The notes beneath the pieces are model-generated. The model was given only the letters and a program-made list of their open reading frames with translations, ran no database searches and was not told where the DNA came from. Source: Isoetes taiwanensis (Eukaryota; Streptophyta; Lycopodiopsida; Isoetales; Isoetaceae). Taken from it: a DNA stretch of 64,000 nt. This document shows, one piece after another, positions 55,924 through 64,000 of this stretch. Position numbers and translations under genes: made by a program. The stretch lies in contig JAJEKV010000033.1 of NCBI GenBank assembly GCA_021234155.1, positions 8,897,641 to 8,961,640 on the forward strand, in the 5' to 3' direction. Position 1 is the stretch's first letter; the number at the start of each line of letters is the position of its first letter.

Positions 55924-57581
55924 ATGAGTATGATACAGACATTGAAGGCAGCAGGACGCCTTGCTTTAGTCAGGGAGTCCAAATTTAGATTGCTTCCAAG
56001 CGTGTTTGCTGATTCTCAGAATCATTTTTCCTACAGTCAGCTTTCTTCTTTTCGATCCAACACTACAACTGCAGATGCACCAGTCCAAAAGCAAATTAAC
56101 GACCGAGACAGTGTCGCCAAAGGGGCCAATTATTGGGGTATTCCTGTGGAGAAATCGCTCGAAAATCACTGGCCCTGGAATTGCTTCAAGGTATTCTCTT
56201 AAATTTATGCTTTGACTCTCTTATTTCATAATCACATCTGCAAGTTTTACTCTTAAAGATTCCTGAATGATGCATAAAAATTCTCATAACCATATTAATG
56301 TCGTTTCAGCCTTCAGATTCTTACAAGGCAGATGTAAGCATTAACCTAGAAAGGCACAAGGTACCAGAATGCTTGAGTGACAAGATAGCATACTATGGAG
56401 TGAAGGCCATGAGGGTTCCAACAGACATATTTTTTAGGGTAAGAATAGATAACCTTTTTTAATGATTAAGTGCATATTACAGCAAATTAGGGCTAAGACT
56501 CTCTGTTCCAAAACTTCTTTTTCATGCTAGAAATATCAAAAGTCAGTGCAGATCCATTAAGGTCTCTTTTTTATGTTAGAAATGTCTGAAATGAGCTAAC
56601 TCTCCTTCATTTTAATGCAGAAACGTTATGGCTGCAGAGCCATGATGCTTGAGACAGTAGCTGCAGTTCCAGGAATGGTAAGTGGCATGATTTTGCACTG
56701 CAGATCCTTAAGAAAATTTGAGCACAGTGGAGGATGGATTAAAGCCCTGTTAGAAGAGGCAGAAAATGAAAGAATGCATCTCATGACCTTCATGGAAGTG
56801 TCTGAGCCAAAATGGTATGAAAGGGCCCTTGTGTTTACAGTGCAGGGAGTTTTCTTCAATGCCTATTTCCTGTTGTATTTGGTGTCTCCGCGCATTGCCC
56901 ATAGGATGGTTGGATATCTGGAAGAAGAAGCTATATATTCTTATACTCAATTCTTGAAGGAAATTGACAAGGGCAATATTGAGAATGTTCCTGCTCCTGC
57001 CATAGCCATTGACTACTGGAGGCTACCTGCTGATGCTACTCTTCGAGATGTGGTTACTGTTGTTCGTGCAGATGAGGCTCACCACAGAGATGTCAACCAT
57101 TTTGCATCTGTAAGAAAACAACTGAACATTTTTAGGAACAAAAAACCAAAAAAGCAAAGCCATTCATACACTTCGATGCAACCTTACTACACTAAAGCTT
57201 CCATGAAAAAGGAAAAGACGGGAAAGCAGTAGAAAATAACAAAATTGATAACCTAAATAGCATAGCTCATAATCTTCTTCAAAACGGTTCATAAACTTCG
57301 AAACTTTGTTAAAAGAGAAAAAGATGAAGACGAACAAGGACAATAGAAAAAAACGAAGAAATTCATAAACTAGAGAGATTGTTCCACGGCATAGCCGTAA
57401 GTAAATAATCCGTCCTTACAAATATTACAAGTAGCTATAACTAAAGAATAACGAAGGAAAGCCTTATTTCATTACTACATATAAGTGTTTGAAGTAGTCT
57501 AACATATGATTTTATTTGTAGGATATTCATAGCCATGGGAAACAACTCAAAGAAGCTCCAGCCCCTATTGGTTACCATTGA
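55924..57581 (+). CDS. AOX: mitochondrial alternative oxidase (4 exons)
   Basis: Ubiquinol:oxygen oxidoreductase of the inner mitochondrial membrane that bypasses the cytochrome pathway. Exons 55,924-56,190, 56,310-56,438, 56,621-57,109 and 57,522-57,581 encode 314 residues. The introns (119, 182 and 412 bp) have GT/AG ends. Exons 2-4 of 129, 489 and 57 nt (plus stop) are the classical plant AOX sizes. The N-terminus is basic and Ser-rich, a mitochondrial presequence. Di-iron ligands are all present: E143 (LET), E182 and H185 (NERMH), E233 (LEEEA), E284 and H287 (RADEAHH). Regulatory cysteines C87 (WPWNCF) and C159 (LHCRSL) are both kept, which allows redox and pyruvate-type control. A second ATG lies two codons after the first; the first is chosen. 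No lesion is seen. Confidence 0.95.
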
Positions 57582-58021
57582 ATTGAAAAAGAGATTTACA
57601 AAGAAAGACTTTTATTGCTTTTATGTTCCACCAGTTTAAAAGCATTTTAAAGTATTGTTTTCAAAAGGATGTATCAATCTGATTTATCATTTGTGTGTAT
57701 TGTTAGTTTTCAAAGTTTGTGGTGCAAAGCCAAAAAGTTGAAACGATCGATGGCGTTTTCTTATTTAACTTCCCATTTTTTTGGAGGGGCAAACCTTAGA
57801 GTGGAGAAACAACATAAATATCGAATTGATTTCATTATAAGATGATGATTTTCTTAGTTAGAACATGATAATGGCTTGGTCAAGCACAAAAACACGAAGA
57901 CATGTAGTGGACTAGGGCAAGGCATTTTTGCACAAGTTAATCAAACAATTGATGTTTGATATGGAGAATGATTTATACATGTTTTTATTCTTTGGTGGGC
58001 ATTCCTCATATTAGATAATAA

Positions 58022-58050
58022 CTAGTAATGGATGCCCGGCGTTGCCGGGC
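58022..58050 (-). mobile_element. Helitron-like 3' terminus
   Basis: On the minus strand the perfect hairpin GCCCGGCAACGCCGGGC is followed after 8 nt by CTAG and T. The element body would lie at higher coordinates. Confidence 0.65.
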
Positions 58051-58329
58051 ATATATACATTCTTTAACACCTTGCAAAGTTTGAAAGATGGCGAATAGAG
58101 AAATCCAAGAAAGCAGATCATGTCAAATTGATTTGGCAAAAGTGGTAATAATATTAATATTAGATGTTGCGGCTTCTGAAAGTTGTATAGAATATGAAGT
58201 TGTATAGCAAAGAGTGGTTAATCAGGATCATTGACTTCATCACCACAACCTTAGGCAAAGTGGTCTCAAAGAATTTTAGTAAACGGAGTGTCAAGTCAAA
58301 GTAGGTATGTAATGCAATAGAAATATACA

Positions 58330-58375
58330 GTCTTTCCCATGACCTATTGGTCTCCGTGGACGTTAAAAAAAACAC
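58330..58375 (+). mobile_element. short LINE 3' terminus
   Basis: CCATGACCTATTGGTCTCCG followed by TGGACGTTAAAAAAAA matches the last 45 bp of the LINE copies at 0.25 and 50.9 kb, in plus orientation. Severely 5'-truncated copy. Confidence 0.75.
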
Positions 58376-58969
58376 GTCTTGGATTAGTTATCTATAAGTA
58401 AACACCTCCTATGTCTTGCAAAATGTGGTCAACCTTTACACAATGTGGTTTGTAGTTGGCTTTGAATACGTTCGCAAATAGAAATTGCACACCATTGTAT
58501 TGGATTGATAAGACTTCTACCCAACTAAGATGAATCTTTAAATTAAGTTGAATACCCATGTCTTGCTACAATGTGCGTGCACCACAATTGCAAGGGAAAC
58601 TTTATATTAATGGTAATATTTAAAATATGATGATTTTTTTTCGTGCACTAAACTATTATGTGCTCCAAACACAACGAAAACCAAAATAGAAAACTTATTT
58701 GCAAATATGGGCTTTAGCCATTGTTGGTAATCTTGGAGCATGTGGCAATTGCGTATGACATCAATGGAAGAAGGCTTCAATTCATTTTTTCGTTTAGAAC
58801 GGTTTATGCTAATCTTGCTTCTTGTTGAAGTCTTTAGACATATCAATGTACGATTTCTAGTTCAATATTCAAGGATGCAAAATGTGAAGGGGATAAATAA
58901 AGAGACATATATTCATACTATAGCAAAGAATCTCCAGCCTTATTGAATCTCCAGCCTTATTGAATCTAA

Positions 58970-59225
58970 ACGAGGTGCACCCTGGACTACCACAGTCGTC
59001 GGATCTGTCAATCCTACGGCCCAGACTGTATGTTGGAGCCTCTGGACACCTGCTCAATTATGATTGGGGACGCCACGAGTTTGCCTAAGGTTTTGATGGT
59101 ATATCGTGCCTCTATACGGTTTCATTTAAGCTTTTAGAATATGAAATATGGGGATTCGAACCTCTCTAAAATAAATCAATGTCCTAATAAGACTACTTTA
59201 ACCAATCTAACTAGTGAGCTAATGT
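58970..59225 (-). mobile_element. tRNA-derived SINE, family 2 (copy 2)
   Basis: Minus-strand copy of the SINE at 11,905-12,195. A canonical B-box GAGGTTCGAATCCCC lies at 59,150-59,164 (complement). The A-box region TTAGCTCACTAGTTAG is near 59,207-59,223. At its 3' end TTGAATCTCCAGCCTTA-type sequence is repeated twice (58,927-58,966). Confidence 0.78.
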
Positions 59226-59365
59226 GACTATTTTTTATCTTAAATCTATGTTTTTTTTTATAATAACCCATTGAATTGTTTTAGGGATATGGTCTATAGT
59301 TTCAAGAATTATATCTATATCAAATCCCCCTGGAACACCCTGTTATTTTGCTACATATTTGTTGA

Positions 59366-59550
59366 GAACATGGACAAAGATGAGGAGTTGTGGCCCATAA
59401 TGTTATCTAGAATCATTACATCCTTGTTGAATAAAGAGACATATGTTCATATTATAGCAAGGAATCTCAAGCCTTATTGTTGAGAACATGGATAAATATG
59501 AGGAGTTCTGGCCTGTAATGTTATCTAGAATCATTAAATCCTTGTTGACA
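59366..59550 (+). repeat. local duplication
   Basis: GAACATGGA(C/T)AAA(G/T)ATGAGGAGTT and TGTTATCTAGAATCATTA occur at 59,366-59,436 and again at 59,485-59,556. The stretch AAAGAGACATAT...GCCTTATTG (59,430-59,480) has a further copy at 58,898-58,945. Confidence 0.75.
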
Positions 59551-60167
59551 TTGTTTCAAGTAGTTTGTGAAATATTTGCTTAGGTTGTGAAATATTTGCT
59601 CAAGGTGTCCATTGTCTGTAGCCTTTCAGAACATCAAGACCATTCATAGGGCAATAGGAGATGTTTGCATTTCTTGTTAATTTAGATTCATGTTGGTACA
59701 AAATATGTTGTCCATACAAATGTAATTATACATGATTGAACAGGCGAATGGAATGTAGGTCTTAATCTTCTAGAATAGCCAAACCTAAAATATAAAACTT
59801 AACAATACAAATTAGTCTCTTTCCTGAGGAATCATGCAATACATTTCTAGCCGTTCAAAGATCCCATCATATACTTATGCAAGCTGCAAAATAAAACAAT
59901 AATCTCAGGCAACATTTTTGACCAAGCTTAAATGCCCCCTTGCAATGGAACAATATTGTAAGGAGATTAACGTTGTGCAAGATTGTTGAGAGATGATAAT
60001 GAACCATAATAGAATAGAATAGAACGTCCATATCATAGAAACCCTTGTAAAATGAAAGCATCTTTTGATACGTGATTTCACCGAATGAGGTACCAATAGG
60101 TCATCTAGATTGAACATATTGAAATTCTAGAAATTCATATCTTTTTTAAAGCTTAGGAGATAACAGA

Positions 60168-60290
60168 AATGCTGATACATCTTGGGCCCGAATTCTTCAT
60201 TGCCATTGACAAATCTTCAGATCGTTGAAATGCTGACACATCTTGGGCCTGAAGGCTTCATTGCCATGGAAGAATCTTCAGATCCTCAAA
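60168..60290 (+). repeat. tandem duplication, 62-bp unit
   Basis: GAAATGCTGA(T/C)ACATCTTGGG, TTCATTGCCAT and AATCTTCAGATC occur in two adjacent units. Confidence 0.85.
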
Positions 60291-60314
60291 CTGGGGCCAT
60301 ATTATATTAGTTCT

Positions 60315-60420
60315 TATGTGCCACCAATGTGTTGCATCACCTGGGCATAGAGTTTATTCTCAAAGGCAAAGTCAACAAAATTCATAATTGTAGACATGCA
60401 GACATAGAGCGTATGAAATC
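60315..60420. repeat. member 1 of a dispersed duplication (partner at 61.45 kb)
   Basis: GTGCCACCAATGTGTTGCAT, GGGCATAGAGTTTATTCTC and AAAGTCAACAAAATTCATAA match 61,455-61,600, where a 50-bp extra segment is present. On the minus strand both read IMNFVDFA and QVMQ(H/D)IGGT, so they may be copies of a lost exon. No family recognised. Confidence 0.65.
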
Positions 60421-60884
60421 CATGTTGATTACAAAGAATACAAATAATAATACTGGCAATGTATACAAACAATATTCGCAATATATTTGCAATATCAGTG
60501 AGACAGAAATCCATATTCAAAATATACACAAATGTGGATTTCGATGGCGAATGGATAGGAAGCAGTAGCAGCGCAATAGGGAATGGGTAGGTCCGAGGCA
60601 TTGTGTTAGATGAGCTAGGGCAGAGACTTTATTCTCACAAAGAGTGCTGAGGACCTCCATAGCCATCCACTGTAATAACTCATCGCCATTAGACTTAGCC
60701 TATGATGGGTTCTTCTGGAAATTAGATTTGGTAAACATAAAACAAATAGAACCGCAATGCGCTTCACATTCGTAAACTGGCTTAAAGATGAGCAATATCA
60801 ATTTGCCTAGTGCTGAATAGTTTATTGTGCCTAGTTATCCTCCAGATTCACAAAAAGCTGCAGAAATCTAAGCCCATGCCAAAT

Positions 60885-61114
60885 TAGATAGATAGATAGA
60901 TAGATAGTATTTTAACGTCACGCCACTAGGCAGCATCCAACTGGACATGTGACCACACACCACACTACATTGCTCAGTTAGGCCCTGTCCCCAACCACTT
61001 TACATTGCGTCTGTGGGTTTTGACACCCAACAGTTCAGAGTGCGATTCTGGGCGGTCTCGAACTCGAGATCTATAGTTGCAAGAACTAGTGTGTTACCAC
61101 TAGACCAAACACCC
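60885..61114 (-). mobile_element. tRNA-derived SINE with LINE-like 3' end
   Basis: Minus strand: a tRNA-like head with A-box GGTCTAGTGGTAA (61,094-61,106 complement) and B-box GAGTTCGAGACC (61,054-61,065 complement). A body of about 130 bp and the 3' end GACGTTAAAATA with a (CTAT)n tail follow. The head looks derived from a tRNA gene, but the cloverleaf continues into SINE body, so it is not a functional tRNA gene. Confidence 0.82.
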
Positions 61115-61454
61115 AGACAGAAATTTAAACAATAGATAACCTGCATATACTCACATGTTGCGTATATTTATAGCTATAAAATGTAGAATACACTGAGCAA
61201 CAATGAAACTAACTATATATAACTGTCAGGGACAAACCTAGCTAGCTATACATGATAAGAACAACCCAGTGCCGTGGCTTTCTAAGTGCTTGAAGGCCGA
61301 ATACAAATTCTTGTAATAGAGAACTTAATCATTAATTTGATGGATAAGGTGTTCTGCACAACCAAGTCTTATGCCCAAATGTGCTGCTACATAAGGTGTT
61401 GTAAGAGAGAAAATTCTGAAGTCGGCTTTCATGCTACAAACTGGAACAATATTA

Positions 61455-61600
61455 TATTGGTTCTGTGCCACCAATGTCTTGCATTACCTGGGCAGAAAGT
61501 TTATTCTCGAAAAGAGTGCTTAGGAAGTCCATAGTGAAGCTAATTGTAATTATGGGACTGGCAAAGTCAACAAAATTCATAATTGTAGGCATGCAGACAT
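61455..61600. repeat. member 2 of a dispersed duplication (partner at 60.3 kb)
   Basis: GTGCCACCAATGTCTTGCAT, AAGTTTATTCTC and AAAGTCAACAAAATTCATAA as in the 60.3-kb copy, about 1.14 kb away in the same orientation. Confidence 0.65.
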
Positions 61601-61744
61601 AGAGCACACGAAGCTGAATGTGGAAAAAGCAATAGAGTTGATACATATTTACTTGCAGGCTGGGCGTGCTTCTAAGCTCTATGCTCAACTCAGTAGAAAG
61701 AGACACCAATGAATGAATGAATGAAGTATCTGCAAGCAAATAAT

Positions 61745-64000
61745 ATCTCCTTTATTACTCAAATATGGCCCAGCACACAACCTTTGGTCCTTTTGCTTAC
61801 GTCAAACAATCTGTTGTCTCCTGTGCACATTAAACCTCAAATTTGCCTTAGAACAATATGGAATTTATAAAGAAACACTCAATACAACAAATTGGAAACA
61901 ATCTCAAAAGATACAATTTCAAGAACTGCAGCCTCAAGAATTACAATCATTACAACCTGAAGAACTACAGAACAATTTCACTGAAAGTGAACCAACATCT
62001 CAGTTTCTCCGCTACCATGTGCCGACTCTACCCCTATCTGCTAGTCCTTTTGCATGGACAAAAAGAATAGTCCCGTTGCATGGACAAAAGAACTAAATCA
62101 AGCTTTTTGCAAAAATCAGAGCCTGCAAAGTGAGAACACTCACATGGAAGAGTTAATCTGCAAAGAAATATGGCGCCCTAGAGGATATTGCCAGAATATA
62201 TCAATATAAGGTTAGACATCTTTTAGCTAGACAAAGTGGCTGTGGTGGTTTCTTAAGTTTCGTAGATCCATTCAGCTATGACAGAAGGAGCTTATATGTA
62301 GCAGGTATGCTTTGTAACAATAAAAATGTGAGATTTACCTAATCAAAACATCAACCACAGACAAACTTCCATGAAAACCTAAGGAGTCTAAACTTACTTT
62401 TTTAATAGATATAGTCTAAGTCATGGCCATCTGGTGTCCAAATCAAAGCCCATATAGAACCAAATCACAAATCACATCTAGATCTCTAAATCCAATGCTC
62501 CAGTATATCTGCAGAAGAAAGCAATGACTGACTGTAACAATAGATCATGTGAAAAATATCAAGTTTGCATCAGAAAGCGAAGAATGGGGTTATAAATGGA
62601 TCACAAACTCGTTTAGAATTAGAGGCATGTATATGCAGTGAGCACATCTATTCATAGCCATGCTCGGAACTTCGAAAAAACCAAATTTAACAATAGAATG
62701 GACATTTTGGGATATTAATTGTAATTTTGTAGTGTAAATTCGCTAAATTGATGCTTAAACCCACTTCTACTTGCCAAAAAGCCACTTTGACAAGGGCAGG
62801 GGTTCAACTCCCCTCAATGAAAATTTGCAATATAAACATGCTTACCTTACCTTAGCGTCTTAAATTTAATGTGTCTTTGGATGAATGAACCTTTGGGATT
62901 ATGGGGATTGAACAAGTTCAACTGCATGATTTAAGAAGGGAATACCTAGTTTCTAGATTGGCTCCTTTCAAGGAACAATTAGTTAATCAAAGAAGTTTGG
63001 CATACTTGAAACTCTTATGTTTGTAATCTTATCTTTAGCAGGCTTGCCTAACCCCCTCTACAACCATCCATGCCATTTTAGCCTATTTACGTGTATGCCA
63101 CATCATGCTAAAAATGATGTGGCATGATCCCATCTTGGAAAATAAAAAATTCCCCGAAATTTGTCTTCGATAGTTACCAGATTCTTTTTCTTTCCTTCTC
63201 TTTCCTCCTACAATTATTCGCCATAATTTAGAATGTTATATGGCAGCTCCTGGATATCTAGACATTCGCTTGTCTCATAATCTGTTGACAGATTCTTTCT
63301 TCTGTTGACTTGGATTCGATATTTGAAGACACACAAAACTGTCCCAACACAATGTAATATGTAGCAAAATAACAGGGGGTTTCTTTTGTATTTTTATACT
63401 TTTTTCCTTAAGGTTTTTATAAGATTTGATGACGGTATTCTATGAGACGTACTAATTAGTACATCTAGAGTAAACATACGCTGGCGTTGATTTTGGTGCC
63501 AATTTCCAATGGTTCATCTATGAATTTCGAAAGCTGAAGCATGCAGGGCTCGACCTAATCCATTTTAGGGTTCTATGGTTTTGTGCAAAATTTCTTTACT
63601 AAAGCAAGACCCGAGAAGGCCAAGGAATAGAATAGAATAGAATAGTTTTTTTAACATACATGTCGCTTTTCTCTGATTTGTGTAGCCGAATGCAGAGCCG
63701 AAGAAGCAGAGCAGAGCAGAGCCGAAGAAGCAGAGCCAAAGGATGGGCTCTATTCTGTTTACAGCCCTTTTATTTCTTCTGCCCCTTTTTCTTCTTCTGT
63801 TTGCAGCTTTGGAGAAGGTCGTATCCCATATGGAATTGGAAGAGGTGGAGGTGGAGGTTAGTAATAGTGAGTGCCAGTACATGTAAGTGCATATGCAAGC
63901 CACATGAATTTGGCCCCGGTTCTTCTTCTATGGGAATTGAGGCAGATAAATAGTATGGCGAAACGCCACAACAATGCAATGAACGATAATTAGGTACTGG
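61745..64000. other. no recognisable gene
   Basis: AT-rich, non-coding by inspection. A (GAATA)n tail with TTTTTTTAAC at 63,626-63,655 marks a further minimal LINE 3' end (minus). Near 63,680-63,740 there are AGAGC/AGAAGC repeats. Open frames at 63.6-63.95 kb are not supported. Confidence 0.45.

Larger units (their letters stand above)
57590..58960. other. no recognisable gene downstream of AOX
   Basis: AT-rich. Holds a Helitron-like end (58,022), a short LINE 3' terminus (58,330) and no coding domain. Neither a clear polyadenylation signal nor a terminator can be assigned to AOX by eye. Confidence 0.45.

Noticed and set aside
61048-61114. Functional tRNA gene
   Set aside because: A and B boxes are present, but the tRNA-like part runs into a SINE body with a microsatellite tail and lacks a paired acceptor stem.

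Overview
This is a TE-rich nuclear window from a land plant. The anchor is an intact alternative oxidase gene (55.9-57.6 kb) with the plant AOX layout of four exons (coding exons 2, 3 and 4 are 129, 489 and 57 nt plus stop). PPR fragments, a GH17 fragment and an 8-cysteine (nsLTP-type) gene also point to a land plant. The mix of unusual DNA transposons, tRNA-derived SINEs and LINEs suggests a large-genome non-seed plant such as a fern, but that assignment is inference.

Layout. 0-7 kb: a LINE 3' end, then a decayed Ty1/copia element on the minus strand with an LTR-like block inside gag. 7-18 kb: repeats, a GH17 relic, a tRNA-derived SINE, a SpoU-type methyltransferase exon relic, a MITE, a relic of a prokaryotic-type (beta-class) amino-methyltransferase, and a small gag-only LTR retrotransposon. 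18.7-21 kb: a decayed Helitron Rep region, cut by Element 1. 20,996-34,501: Element 1, a 13.5-kb DNA transposon (22-bp TIRs, 4-bp TSD AACT) with a decayed DDE-like transposase and minus-strand cargo that includes an FCP1/NIF-like HAD phosphatase domain. A second transposon (Element 3, 27,608-31,847, TSD TCTTGCA) lies inside an intron of that cargo. 36,902-45,507: Element 2, an 8.6-kb transposon (TIRs about 25 bp, TSD GCAT) inserted in a kinase-like reading frame. It carries a divergent gene pair: a multi-exon beta-class DNA amino-methyltransferase gene (minus) and a DDE-like transposase with LPPPF repeats (plus). Two arrays of six long palindromes sit in the control region between the genes and in a methyltransferase intron. 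Its transposase is interrupted by a 240-bp MITE whose TIR matches that of Element 1. 46-53 kb: kinase-like N-terminal part, PPR fragment, 8-cysteine protein gene and a second LINE copy. 53-64 kb: fold-back MITEs, the AOX gene, SINEs, Helitron 3' ends and local duplications, otherwise without recognisable genes.

Main result. Elements 1 and 2 share a plan: 4-bp TSD, one transposase gene, one oppositely oriented multi-exon cargo gene, and element-specific palindromes in the non-coding parts (TGTACA-type in Element 1, GTGTATTCCGGAATACAC-type in Element 2). The Element 2 arrays repeat every ~41 bp, about four helical turns. A mobile element that carries its own amino-methyltransferase together with phased palindromes is the best candidate for an undescribed system here. 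Most copies contain frameshifts or stops, so this locus is probably a fossil of an active family. All exon limits are read by eye unless stated.
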